Source: an uncultured Spirochaetaceae bacterium (GTDB lineage Bacteria; Spirochaetota; Spirochaetia; Sphaerochaetales; Sphaerochaetaceae). From it: DNA of 64,000 nucleotides. The notes below the pieces were generated by a model that saw only the letters and a program-made list of their open reading frames with translations, was not told the DNA's origin and did not search any database. The DNA is taken from NCBI GenBank assembly GCA_944389025.1, contig CALXKU010000010.1, positions 1-64,000 on the forward strand, given 5' to 3'. Made by a program: the position numbers and the translations under genes. Of the stretch, positions 8,121-16,944 are shown piece by piece; the first letter of the stretch is position 1; each line of letters opens with the position of its first letter.

Positions 8121-8858
8121 TCACAGAAAGAGCTCGGCTTCCTTTCTTTTTTCGCACATTGCAAGGATTCTTTCCTTGAGCTTTGAAACATCACTCTCAT
8201 CATAGCCTCTTGCTTTGACAGGGCAGATTGATATGCATCGCGCGCATCCTATGCATTTCATGCTGTCCGTGATATCCGGTCTGAGTTCGTCTATCGCACC
8301 AGATGGGCATGAGAGGTAGCACCTTCCACAGCGTATGCATTCTTTTGATGCCTTTGGCACGAGGAACTTTCCAATCATCTTATATGGCCTGATGCCTGGG
8401 ACGCTTAAAAGCTCGCTTTCTGTTCTAAGACGTTCATCTATTCTTTCTTTGAATGAAAGCAGTCTTGCTTTATCATCATTGTCCGGTCTGCCTGATGCTA
8501 TCGAGCGAAGCATCGAGTGCTCTGCTATCGCACTAACCGCTGCTACCACCCTGAAGCTGCACCCTTTAACAGTATCGAAGAGCTCTATCAGCGTGTCCTC
8601 ATAGGCCCTGTTACCGTATACTGCTATGAGGACGGCTTTTGCTCCACCTCCATTCATATTTCTTATTCTATCTATCGCGAGAGACGGGCATCTTCCTCCG
8701 AAAGAGGGGAGGGCGAAATATACAATATCAAAAGCAGAGAAAGAATGTTTCTCTTTCATTTCCTTCCTCGAAATATCTATTACAAAGCCATCGTCCGATA
8801 GCAGGCTTAGGCATCTCATCGTTCCCCCTGTGGGGCTGAAAACAACGCTATATTTCAT
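8121..8858 (-). CDS. Flavodoxin domain-ferredoxin fusion (EFR1 type)
   Basis: A 245-residue cytoplasmic electron carrier. The N-terminal ~150 residues resemble a flavodoxin, with the FMN phosphate loop in SPTGGTMRCL. The C-terminus has two 4Fe-4S motifs, CIRCGRCYLSCP and CIGCARCISICP. Proteins of this layout (EFR1 family ferrodoxins) are common in anaerobes; their physiological partners are not defined. It is transcribed from a consensus promoter that ends 6 nt before the ATG, so the mRNA is predicted leaderless. Confidence 0.85.
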   Translation of the reverse strand: MKYSVVFSPTGGTMRCLSLLSDDGFVIDISRKEMKEKHSFSAFDIVYFALPSFGGRCPSLAIDRIRNMNGGGAKAVLIAVYGNRAYEDTLIELFDTVKGCSFRVVAAVSAIAEHSMLRSIASGRPDNDDKARLLSFKERIDERLRTESELLSVPGIRPYKMIGKFLVPKASKECIRCGRCYLSCPSGAIDELRPDITDSMKCIGCARCISICPVKARGYDESDVSKLKERILAMCEKRKEAELFL

Positions 8859-8915
8859 GAATACAGTCTAGGGAAATTGTTTCCAGTTTGCAATGGAATC
8901 ATATATAATACTGCT
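8859..8915. promoter_or_regulatory. Divergent promoter pair with leaderless spacing
   Basis: Minus strand: TTGCAA (8888-8893), 17 bp, TAGACT (8865-8870), then 6 nt to the ATG at 8858. Plus strand: TATAAT (8904-8909), then 6 nt to the ATG at 8916, with only a weak -35. The two promoters interleave in a 57-bp gap, so their use may be mutually exclusive. Neither gene has a ribosome-binding site. Confidence 0.65.
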
Positions 8916-9419
8916 ATGTTTGCGACTCACGAGTTTGCTCCCTTTTATGATGGGGATTCAAAGATACTCATACTCGGCTCGTTTCCTTCTGTCAAATCCA
9001 GGGAGGATGGATTCTACTATGCTCATAAGAGCAACAGGTTCTGGCCTCTTATGGAGAAAATGTTCTCCACAAGTCTTAAGAGCAGGGAAGAAAAGATTTC
9101 CTTCCTTCAGTCAAGGCATATCGCACTATGGGATGTTGTGTCGGAGTGCGAGATAGATTCCAGTTCGGATTCCTCAATAAGAAGTGTTGTACCAACCAAT
9201 CTTAGTCTTATTTTGAGTGCTGCGAACATAGAGTGCATATTCGTTAACGGAAACAAGGCTTATGAACTCTATCAGAAGTATCAGAGAGAAAAAACAGGGA
9301 GGAAAGCTTTCAAGCTTCCCTCCACATCCGCGGCTAACGCGTCTTTCTCTTTTTCCCGTCTTCTTGAAAAATGGATGGTAATCAGGACTTCCTTGGACCC
9401 TTTCTCAGATTCACCTTGA
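8916..9419 (+). CDS. DNA-deoxyinosine/uracil glycosylase family protein
   Basis: A 167-residue protein of the uracil-DNA glycosylase superfamily, close to the DNA-deoxyinosine glycosylase group. Seen: FAPFYDGDSKILILGSFPS, the glycine-serine loop of these enzymes, then FYYAHKSNRFWPLM and a C-terminal LPSTSAANASFSF that corresponds to the substrate-contacting loop. It would remove deaminated bases (hypoxanthine or uracil) to start base-excision repair. I start it at the ATG at 8916, because the -10 box TATAAT lies inside any longer frame. The last 38 nt overlap the convergent rlmKL gene. Confidence 0.8.
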   Translation: MFATHEFAPFYDGDSKILILGSFPSVKSREDGFYYAHKSNRFWPLMEKMFSTSLKSREEKISFLQSRHIALWDVVSECEIDSSSDSSIRSVVPTNLSLILSAANIECIFVNGNKAYELYQKYQREKTGRKAFKLPSTSAANASFSFSRLLEKWMVIRTSLDPFSDSP

Positions 9420-11592
9420 CCTTGTTCCTTATGAGATAGCAGTGGTGGATCTTCTTGTCCCTGAAATCCTCTCCAATCGTATCTTCCGTTATGTCCTTTA
9501 CGACATACTCGTCCAGAATCTCCTCATCCATCTTGAATTTTCTATAGTTGTTGCTGAAGATCATGAGTCCGCCCGGACTTAGATGCATCATGGCAGCCCT
9601 AATGAGTTTCCTGTGATCCCTTTGGATGTCGAACGTGGATCTCGATTTGCTGTTCGAGAAGGTAGGGGGATCGCAGAAGATGAAATCGTATCGGTCATAG
9701 GTTGAGTATAGGAAATCGATAACATCGCTCTTATAGAAATAGTTGTCGATCGTTATAGGGAAGCCGTTCACCCTGAGATTCTCCATCGCCCAGTCAAGGT
9801 ATGTGGAGGATGAGTCGACGCTTACCGTCGATACCGCGCCGCCCTTGATGGCGTTGAGTGTGGCCGTTCCCGTATAAGAGAAGAGATTCAGGAATCTCTT
9901 GCCTTCGCTTATGCTCTGAATGTATGCCCTTATTTTCCTGTGATCGAGGAAAATACCTGTGTCGAGGTAATCCTGGAAGTTCACAAGTATGTTGAGCCCG
10001 TTCTCATGAACGACATTGAAGCGGTTCGAGGAGGAGAGCCTGTTGTACTGGCTTTTACCTTTCATCTCCTTTCTCTGTTTCACATAGATGTTCTCGATAT
10101 CGATTCCCGTGGCCCTCTCTGTGGCATAGATGAGCTCGTTGAGCCTTCTCTCCGCATCCTCAGGGTCTATGGTATCCGGTGCGGCGTATTCTGCAAGGTT
10201 TACCCACTTGTTTTCATATATGTCGATGGCAGCCGAATACTCCGGCATGTCCGCATCATATATTCTGTAGCAGGTGACCCCGGCCTTCTCCATGACCGGC
10301 TTTATTTCCTTTATGTTCTTGATGAGGCGGTTATATGCCATTTCAGCACCCTTTGAAAGAGGGGTTGCAAGCCTCTCCTGTTTCTTCTCAAGGCTCTTTT
10401 TTCTCATCTCCTCCTTCTCTTCATCTGTGAAGATGGAGTAGTGTGCGGCCTGGCATGAGAGCGCGCCGTTGAAAAGGCTGTTAACCCTTTCCGGTTTCAT
10501 CGCGATATTCGAGAGAAGCTGGCTGTCTGCTGCCATGATTGTGGCCTTCCATCCTTTAAATAGGGACGACATCTGGTCTCCTATCATGGCATAGAGCTCA
10601 TCAAGCTCCCTTTCCTTCAATCTGACACCGTAAGGCGGGTCCGTCACGATGTATCCGAGCCCAGAAGGAACATCATCTGCAGTATATGATGCAAAGTCCT
10701 TTTCCTTGAAGTCGATGAGTTCAAGAACTCCTGCGGCTTTCGCATTCTCACGTGAAATCCTGATAGCCTTGGCAGAGATGTCTGACGCATAGATTTTTAT
10801 GTCCCTGTTATCAAGGGCTTTTGTTCTTCTTTCCTCTGCTTCGCTTACGATTCTTGCCCAGAGCTCCTCGTCATAGGAGGGAAGCTTCTTGAATGCGAAC
10901 TCATCCCTCTTTATAAGTCCAGGGGCTGTGTCGGAAGCTATGAGGGCAGCCTCGATTGCTATCGTCCCAGATCCCACGAACGGATCGAGCAGTGTTCCCG
11001 AATCCTCATCCGTGATGCTTTTTTTCCATTCGCTCCTGTAAAGCAGTGCGGCTGCTAGCTGTTCTTTTAAGACAGCATCTGTCTGGTCCCTTCTGTAGCC
11101 CCTCTTCTGCATTCCTTCTCCAGAGAAATCAAGATACCAGATCGCTCTCTTCTGATGCAGATGAACATGGATTGTAATATCGGGATTCTCCGTATCGACG
11201 TCTGGGCGCTCATCATTGAACTTCTCCTTTATCCTGTCGATTATTCCATCTTTGACTCTGAGTGCTGCGAAATGGGCGTTATTGAGATATGGACAGTCCT
11301 GAGCGGTTTTCGTGACCTTTATTGTGGTCTCTGGGGTTATGAACTCCTCCCATGGAATCTGCTTTGTAGATTCATAAAGCTCATCCACATCGATTATGTC
11401 ATCATCAAGGTAGATTGCCTCCAAAAGCCTGCTTGCTATGCGGCTGTACATGCAGAAGCGGTATCCGGTCTCAAGGTCTCCTACGAACTCCACACCGGCC
11501 TTCGTCTGCCTTATCTCGCTTGCTCCCGCCTCCTCGGCTTCCTTTGCCACAAGGTCTGACTGATTAAGTGAATTGCTTGCAAAATAGATCAT
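9382..11592 (-). CDS. rlmKL: Bifunctional 23S rRNA methyltransferase RlmKL
   Basis: A 736-residue fusion that methylates two guanines of 23S rRNA (m2G2445 and m7G2069 in E. coli numbering). An N-terminal THUMP region (about 45-155) binds RNA. The RlmL domain has DPFVGSGT at 203-210 and a catalytic TDPPYGVRL near 318. The RlmK domain has FLNLFSYTGTATL near 570 and CDPPTFSNS near 640. Length and domain order match the enterobacterial fusion. It is coupled to hslO by a 4-nt overlap, and its 3' end overlaps the glycosylase gene by 38 nt. Confidence 0.93.
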   Translation of the reverse strand: MIYFASNSLNQSDLVAKEAEEAGASEIRQTKAGVEFVGDLETGYRFCMYSRIASRLLEAIYLDDDIIDVDELYESTKQIPWEEFITPETTIKVTKTAQDCPYLNNAHFAALRVKDGIIDRIKEKFNDERPDVDTENPDITIHVHLHQKRAIWYLDFSGEGMQKRGYRRDQTDAVLKEQLAAALLYRSEWKKSITDEDSGTLLDPFVGSGTIAIEAALIASDTAPGLIKRDEFAFKKLPSYDEELWARIVSEAEERRTKALDNRDIKIYASDISAKAIRISRENAKAAGVLELIDFKEKDFASYTADDVPSGLGYIVTDPPYGVRLKERELDELYAMIGDQMSSLFKGWKATIMAADSQLLSNIAMKPERVNSLFNGALSCQAAHYSIFTDEEKEEMRKKSLEKKQERLATPLSKGAEMAYNRLIKNIKEIKPVMEKAGVTCYRIYDADMPEYSAAIDIYENKWVNLAEYAAPDTIDPEDAERRLNELIYATERATGIDIENIYVKQRKEMKGKSQYNRLSSSNRFNVVHENGLNILVNFQDYLDTGIFLDHRKIRAYIQSISEGKRFLNLFSYTGTATLNAIKGGAVSTVSVDSSSTYLDWAMENLRVNGFPITIDNYFYKSDVIDFLYSTYDRYDFIFCDPPTFSNSKSRSTFDIQRDHRKLIRAAMMHLSPGGLMIFSNNYRKFKMDEEILDEYVVKDITEDTIGEDFRDKKIHHCYLIRNKVKVNLRKGPRKS

Positions 11593-12518
11593 TTTCCCAC
11601 TCCCATGATTTCAACAGCTTCTTCTTTCGTGAATGAATATACGCTCCCGCAATTGAAACATTCCACCTCGAGGGGGAACTTTCCTTCAAGTATGTCCTTC
11701 TTCTCGTTTTCTGGAAGGCTGTGAAGATATTGCTCGAAGCTTGATTTTGAACATGGACATGAGAATCCGATCATGCCACGCTCAAGATGCTCCGGGGCAA
11801 ACTCTGCGAACTCTTTTTCCACATACTCTCTTGCACTCATCCCTTCGGATAGGCATTTTGAAAGGTTTGTAAGCCCTTTTGCCTTATTCTGAAGTTTTTC
11901 AAGCATATCATCAGCAGCACCGGGCATAGCCTGTATGAAGAGGCCTCCTGCCCCGTATAGTCTTGCCTTCTCATCAAAATGGAGTGATAGGTAGAACAGG
12001 GTGGGAGTCTGCTCACTTTGCTGGAAATAGAGTGCCAGATCGTTTGCAAGATTTCCATATTCAAGCATTATCTGCCCTGTAAAAGGGGTTTTTGAGCCTT
12101 CAAGAATCTTCGTTATCGTTAGGAACCCCGGCCCATATAAAAGGGATGTGTCAAGGCTCGTAAGCGGTTTCTCAAGCTTTATTGGATTTGAAAGCAGGTA
12201 ACCTCTGACAGCTCCTCCTGCCCAGCTTTCAATGCTGATTCCCTTAACCGGTCCTCCGCACTCGATTTCAAGGCGTATCCTGTCGTTACCCTTTATCGTA
12301 GACTGAAGCAGGGCTCCAGCCACATACGCCTGTCCAAGGATATAGGTCTCCAGTGGTCCAAGCTTATGGTTTACTCTCATCTGGTTGCACATTTCCGTTG
12401 CTGCAACCGCCGTCAGTCGCACTTTTCCGCCCTCTAGGAGGAATATCTCCCTGCCATCCTCGGCAAGGGAGGCAATGTGCTCTCTAAGCTCATTGTCTGT
12501 AATAGTTTGTTTTATCAT
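11589..12518 (-). CDS. hslO: Redox-regulated chaperone Hsp33
   Basis: A 309-residue Hsp33, a holdase switched on by oxidation. The zinc-binding redox switch is at the C-terminus, CPCSKSSFEQYL followed about 30 residues later by CFNCG, giving the CxC...CxxC set. The substrate-binding core (MCNQMRVNHKLGP, GAGGLFIQAMPGA) is complete. A longer frame begins 36 nt upstream, but a TATAAT lies within it, so I start at MIKQT (12518). It is first in the hslO-rlmKL operon. Confidence 0.93.
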   Translation of the reverse strand: MIKQTITDNELREHIASLAEDGREIFLLEGGKVRLTAVAATEMCNQMRVNHKLGPLETYILGQAYVAGALLQSTIKGNDRIRLEIECGGPVKGISIESWAGGAVRGYLLSNPIKLEKPLTSLDTSLLYGPGFLTITKILEGSKTPFTGQIMLEYGNLANDLALYFQQSEQTPTLFYLSLHFDEKARLYGAGGLFIQAMPGAADDMLEKLQNKAKGLTNLSKCLSEGMSAREYVEKEFAEFAPEHLERGMIGFSCPCSKSSFEQYLHSLPENEKKDILEGKFPLEVECFNCGSVYSFTKEEAVEIMGVGK

Positions 12519-12527
12519 AAGGGCAAT

Positions 12528-12533
12528 ATTATA
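12528..12533 (-). promoter_or_regulatory. -10 box of hslO, leaderless spacing
   Basis: TATAAT on the minus strand, 9 nt from the ATG at 12518, with no ribosome-binding site in between. A TTGAAC lies 15 bp upstream as a possible -35. Confidence 0.55.
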
Positions 12534-12649
12534 GGTTTTGAATATTTTGTTCAATCTTGCTGTAAAGCTTTTGGCTCAATGTGTTTTTCAGCCTCCTGTT
12601 TCATGAGTCTCATTCTCTTTTCTCTTCACGAAAACAACAAGAAAAACTA

Positions 12650-12694
12650 TTGACTGGTTTTTTATGAACGATTATATTTCGTTAAGCGGTTAAC
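12650..12694 (+). promoter_or_regulatory. Promoter with overlapping inverted repeats ahead of marR-type gene
   Basis: TTGACT (12650-12655), 17 bp, TATATT (12673-12678). Two inverted repeats cover it: AACGA (12667-12671) with TCGTT (12679-12683), which flank the -10, and GTTAA (12681-12685) with TTAAC (12690-12694), over the likely start site. Both suit autorepression by the MarR-type regulator encoded next. Leader is about 14 nt with no ribosome-binding site. Confidence 0.65.
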
Positions 12695-12698
12695 AAAT

Positions 12699-13121
12699 AT
12701 GAATAATCGTTTCTTTCTAGATCTGAAGTACATATCAATTTCTTTCGATAAGCTCATAGAGAAGAGGACCGGATTCACATCCGCGCAGCTTCGCATCCTC
12801 GGCTACCTGATGCAGCATGAGGAGGTTGTAGTTTATCAGAAGGATATCGAGGACAGCATCGCGGTAAGCAGGGCCGCCGTTTCTACAATACTGGACAAGA
12901 TGGAGAGGGCGGGGCTCCTTGTGAGGGAAAATAGCAGTATGGATAAGAGGATGAAGAGGATTTCTCTCACCTCAAAAGGACGTGCTGCCGCTATTGATGT
13001 CTATAAAATGATGTGTCAGATAGAGGATGATCTCTGTTCAACTCTCAATGAGGAAGAGAAGGATACGGTTATACGAGTTAAAAATAAACTGATAAACAAG
13101 CTGGAGGAATCAGGATGCTGA
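12699..13121 (+). CDS. MarR family transcriptional regulator
   Basis: A 140-residue winged-helix regulator. The recognition helix is in VSRAAVSTILDKMERAGLLV and the wing in DKRMKRISLTSKG, the normal MarR layout. It heads an operon with two ABC exporter half-transporters and overlaps the first by 7 nt. Inverted repeats at its own promoter suggest it represses the whole operon and is released by a transported compound, as for LmrR- or MarR-controlled pumps. The ligand is unknown. Confidence 0.9.
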   Translation: MNNRFFLDLKYISISFDKLIEKRTGFTSAQLRILGYLMQHEEVVVYQKDIEDSIAVSRAAVSTILDKMERAGLLVRENSSMDKRMKRISLTSKGRAAAIDVYKMMCQIEDDLCSTLNEEEKDTVIRVKNKLINKLEESGC

Positions 13122-14836
13122 AAGATCTTGCTTCCCGGATAAGGGAATACAGGAAAGAGGCCATACTCACCCCGCTATTAATGGTTGGGGAAGTGTTCAT
13201 GGAAGTGCTTATCCCAGCACTTATGGCCAATATAATCGATATCGGGGTAAGTCAAGGGAATATTCCGTATACGGTAAAAATGAGTATTCTCCTGATTGTA
13301 TGTGCGTTTGCATCGATGTTCTTTGGTGTTCTTGGAGCGAAGACCGCTTCCGTCGCAAGTTCCGGATTCGCACGCAATCTCAGACACGATCTTTATTACA
13401 AGATCGAAGATTTCTCTTTCTCCAATATCGATTCATTCTCAACATCGAGCCTTATTACAAGGCTTACCACCGATGTTCAGAACGTGCAGATGGCTTTCCA
13501 GATGATAATAAGAATGTTCGTCAGAAGCCCTATGATGTTCCTTTTCGCAATATTCATGGTCGCCCGTAATGGCGGCTCTCTCACGTTCGTCTACATCGTC
13601 GCCATTCCTGTTCTTGCCACAGGCATATTCCTTATGATGAGCAAGGCTCACCCGAAATTCGACAGGGCATTCAAGAGCTATGATGGACTGAACAGGGTGG
13701 TTGGAGAGAACCTGAATGGAATCAGGACCGTGAAGGCTTATGTCAGAGAGGATAAGGAGACTGAGAAATTCGACGAGGCTGCAACCGAGATCTATGATAA
13801 TTTCGTATCCGCTCAGAAGATAATGGCCCTTTCTCAGCCCATGATGAGCGCTGTCATGAATCTCTGTATCGTCGCAGTATGTTTCCTTGGTGCAAGGCTT
13901 ATCAACAACGGGCATATGACGACAGGTCAGCTGATGAGTATCTTCACTTACAATGCTCAGATTCTCATGAGCCTGATCATGATAGGAATGTTCATGGTCA
14001 TGGTAACGATTGCACGAACCAGTGCAGAGCGTATCATGGAGGTTCTCAGAACAGTCCCCGATATGGATATCAATGAGGATGGGGAGAAGAGTGTCAGGGA
14101 TGGATCAATAGAGTTTGATCACGTGAATTTCTCATATAAGAAGGGAAGTGCTGTTCTTGAGGATATAAATCTGAAAATCGAGAGTGGAATGATGGTTGGC
14201 ATACTCGGACCGACAGGAAGCGGAAAGAGTACGCTCATAAGCCTTATCGCACGTCTTTATGATGTCGAGTCCGGAACACTTAAAGTCGGAGGGCTGGACG
14301 TTAAAAAGTATAATCTGAAAGCTCTGAGGGACGAGGTGTCGGTAGTCCTTCAAAAAAACCAGCTCTTCTCTGGTACTGTCAAGGAGAACCTGAAGTGGGG
14401 AAACAAGGATGCCAGTGATGAGGAGATTGTGAGAGTCTGCAAGATCGCTGCCGCCGATTCGTTCATAGCACCACTTGCCGAGGGCTATGACAGTCATGTT
14501 GAGCAGGGAGGTACTAACTTCTCAGGAGGACAGCGCCAGAGGCTCTGCATCGCAAGGGCCCTGCTTAAACGTCCTAAGATCCTAATAATGGATGACAGTA
14601 CAAGTGCTGTTGATACCGCAACTGACAGCCAGATCAGGAATGCGCTTAGAAACGATGTCAAGGATCTGACGAAGATCATCATCGCACAGAGGATATCATC
14701 CGTACAGGATGCGGATATGATCATTATGATGAATGACGGGCATATCGAGGATATCGGAACCCATGATGAGCTTCTAGCCCGTAATAAGAACTACCAGGGT
14801 CTCTATAGGACTCAGGCGAAAGCGAAGGAGGCCTGA
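13115..14836 (+). CDS. ABC exporter half-transporter, degenerate Walker B subunit
   Basis: A 573-residue fusion of six membrane helices and an ATPase domain. Walker A is GPTGSGKST, the signature is FSGGQRQRL, and Walker B reads LIMDDSTSAVD. The residue after the Walker B Asp is Asp rather than the catalytic Glu, so this subunit probably forms the non-hydrolytic site of a heterodimer. The partner is the next gene, 1 nt away. The pair resembles LmrCD or TM287/288-type multidrug exporters. It sits in the inner membrane and is co-transcribed with the MarR regulator. Confidence 0.92.
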   Translation: MLKDLASRIREYRKEAILTPLLMVGEVFMEVLIPALMANIIDIGVSQGNIPYTVKMSILLIVCAFASMFFGVLGAKTASVASSGFARNLRHDLYYKIEDFSFSNIDSFSTSSLITRLTTDVQNVQMAFQMIIRMFVRSPMMFLFAIFMVARNGGSLTFVYIVAIPVLATGIFLMMSKAHPKFDRAFKSYDGLNRVVGENLNGIRTVKAYVREDKETEKFDEAATEIYDNFVSAQKIMALSQPMMSAVMNLCIVAVCFLGARLINNGHMTTGQLMSIFTYNAQILMSLIMIGMFMVMVTIARTSAERIMEVLRTVPDMDINEDGEKSVRDGSIEFDHVNFSYKKGSAVLEDINLKIESGMMVGILGPTGSGKSTLISLIARLYDVESGTLKVGGLDVKKYNLKALRDEVSVVLQKNQLFSGTVKENLKWGNKDASDEEIVRVCKIAAADSFIAPLAEGYDSHVEQGGTNFSGGQRQRLCIARALLKRPKILIMDDSTSAVDTATDSQIRNALRNDVKDLTKIIIAQRISSVQDADMIIMMNDGHIEDIGTHDELLARNKNYQGLYRTQAKAKEA

Positions 14837-14837
14837 T

Positions 14838-16727
14838 ATGTCAAGGTTCAGAGCAGGAAACACAAGGGCGAAGAACCCCGTTAAAACATTCAAGCGTCTT
14901 TTTGCAATGGTTTTCAAAGGGCATAAGGCGGTTCTCACCATCGTTCTTATTAGCATAGTGCTGGTCGCTTTTGCGATGAGCTATTTCTCCACATTCATGG
15001 AGAGCATAATCGATGACTATATCGCACCGCTTGTTGGAAATCCGAATCCGGATTTCATGCCGCTGATGAGAGCAATCCTTTCTTTCCTTATCGTCATACT
15101 GCTTTGCCAGGTGATTCCGCAGTATGTTCAGCAGAGGATAATGATTAAGGTCTCCCAGGGAGCGATGCTCACGATGCGAAAGAACATGTTCCGAAAACTT
15201 GAGAGCCTTCCAATCTCATATTTCGACCGTCATCAGCATGGTGAGACGATGAGCCGTTTCTCTAACGATACCGATACTCTCAACCAGATGATGAGCCAGG
15301 CTCTCGTACAGGTCATGAGCGCAATCATCACCATACTCTTTCTGTTTACGACGATGCTCCTTAATAGCGTGTTGCTGTCTGTCGTTGTAGTGTTCTTCAT
15401 TTTCCTGATGTTCCGTGTTTCAGCAGTAGTTGCGGGAAAGAGTGGCAAATACTTTGCTGTGCAGCAGGGTGATCTTGCTGATGTGAACGGCTTCATCGAG
15501 GAGATGATAAACGGACAGAAGGTGATAAAGGTCTTCACTCATGAGGAGGAGAGCAAGAAGGATTTCGACAGGTTCAATGACAAGCTCAATGCGAGCATGA
15601 GCAAGGCTAACACGTATGCGAACGCCATGGGACCGGTAAGTGCGAACATGAGCAATCTGCAGTATGTTTCCCTGGTGCTTGTCGGGTCCCTGGTGACTAT
15701 ACTCAATCCTGATTACACTGTCGGAGCTCTTGCGGCATTCCTCCTTCTTTCCCGCTCCCTTTCAAACTCGGTCAGCCAGATCGCGCAGCAGTCGAACAGC
15801 ATACTTCTTGCCTTGGCTGGTGCTGAAAGGATTTTTGAACTTCTGGATGAGGAGAGCGAGGTCGATAACGGCTATGTGACACTTGTGAATGCCAAAGTCG
15901 AGAACGGGGAGATCGTGGAAAGTTCGGAGAGAACCGGACTCTGGGCATGGAAGCATCCTCATACCGATGGCAGTGGGGTGACATATGTTCCGTTAAAGGG
16001 TGATATCGTGATGGAACATGTTGATTTCGGTTATGTTCCGGATAAGATCGTGCTTCACGATATATCGCTATATGCGAAACCAGGACAGAAGATTGCATTC
16101 GTAGGTGCCACCGGTGCGGGTAAGACGACAATTACGAACCTCCTCAACCGTTTCTATGACATTCAGGATGGCAAGATCCGTTTTGACGGTATAAACATCA
16201 ATAAGATAAAGAAAGCCGATCTCAGGCACTCCCTTGGCATGATACTCCAGGATACGAACCTCTTTACAGGTACAATCAGGGAGAACATAAGATTCGGCCG
16301 TCTTGATGCGAGCGATGAGGATGTTATCAAGGCTGCTAAGCTCGCTAACGCCCATGATTTCATAATGAGAATGCCTGATGGCTATGACACCATGATAACA
16401 AATAACGGGGAAGGGCTTTCGCAGGGGCAGAGACAGCTTCTGAGCATAGCCCGTGCCGCTATTGCTGATCCACCGGTAATGGTGATGGATGAGGCTACAA
16501 GCAGCATCGATACCCATACAGAGGCCCTTGTACAGGCCGGCATGGACAGAATTATGGAAAACAGGACCGTATTCGTAATCGCGCACCGTCTTAGCACGGT
16601 TCGAAACAGTAATGCGATAATGGTTCTTGACCACGGTAATATAATAGAACGTGGTGACCACGATTCCCTGATAGCTGAGAAGGGAACCTACTACAGACTC
16701 TATACAGGAGCTTTCGAGCTAGAATGA
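14838..16727 (+). CDS. ABC exporter half-transporter, catalytic subunit
   Basis: A 629-residue half-transporter with six membrane helices and a C-terminal ATPase. Walker A is GATGAGKTT. The signature is LSQGQRQLL, a deviation from SGGQ, while Walker B is VMVMDEATSSID with the catalytic Glu intact. This mirrors its partner: in heterodimeric exporters the normal signature and the normal Glu contribute to the same active site. An extra ~35-residue insertion lies between the membrane and ATPase domains, around residues 345-385. It is followed by a clear terminator. Confidence 0.92.
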   Translation: MSRFRAGNTRAKNPVKTFKRLFAMVFKGHKAVLTIVLISIVLVAFAMSYFSTFMESIIDDYIAPLVGNPNPDFMPLMRAILSFLIVILLCQVIPQYVQQRIMIKVSQGAMLTMRKNMFRKLESLPISYFDRHQHGETMSRFSNDTDTLNQMMSQALVQVMSAIITILFLFTTMLLNSVLLSVVVVFFIFLMFRVSAVVAGKSGKYFAVQQGDLADVNGFIEEMINGQKVIKVFTHEEESKKDFDRFNDKLNASMSKANTYANAMGPVSANMSNLQYVSLVLVGSLVTILNPDYTVGALAAFLLLSRSLSNSVSQIAQQSNSILLALAGAERIFELLDEESEVDNGYVTLVNAKVENGEIVESSERTGLWAWKHPHTDGSGVTYVPLKGDIVMEHVDFGYVPDKIVLHDISLYAKPGQKIAFVGATGAGKTTITNLLNRFYDIQDGKIRFDGININKIKKADLRHSLGMILQDTNLFTGTIRENIRFGRLDASDEDVIKAAKLANAHDFIMRMPDGYDTMITNNGEGLSQGQRQLLSIARAAIADPPVMVMDEATSSIDTHTEALVQAGMDRIMENRTVFVIAHRLSTVRNSNAIMVLDHGNIIERGDHDSLIAEKGTYYRLYTGAFELE

Positions 16728-16732
16728 GTACT

Positions 16733-16769
16733 ATCCGGATGAGGTGTTTTCCCCGTCCGGATTTTTTTT
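16733..16769 (+). terminator. Intrinsic terminator of the ABC exporter operon
   Basis: ATCCGGA (16733-16739) pairs with TCCGGAT (16756-16762), followed by a run of T to 16769. It lies 6 nt after the stop codon. Confidence 0.9.
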
Positions 16770-16944
16770 CTCAAATTTATGAACATTTTTGAACTTCCTA
16801 CAACTAATAAGTAGGAGGTTGATATGCTTGTTTATAAGGGCGTGCTCCATCTGCCATATGGCGGAGGGAATGGAGAGAGCTTTAACAGTTTACCGCTCGT
16901 CTCGGAAAAGAGAGAGGATTATGAGGCGCCAAGTGAAGAGATGA

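Noticed and set aside
13439-13915. Long antisense reading frames inside the ABC transporter and other genes
   Set aside because: They mirror well-identified genes in the opposite frame and have no family resemblance or start signals.
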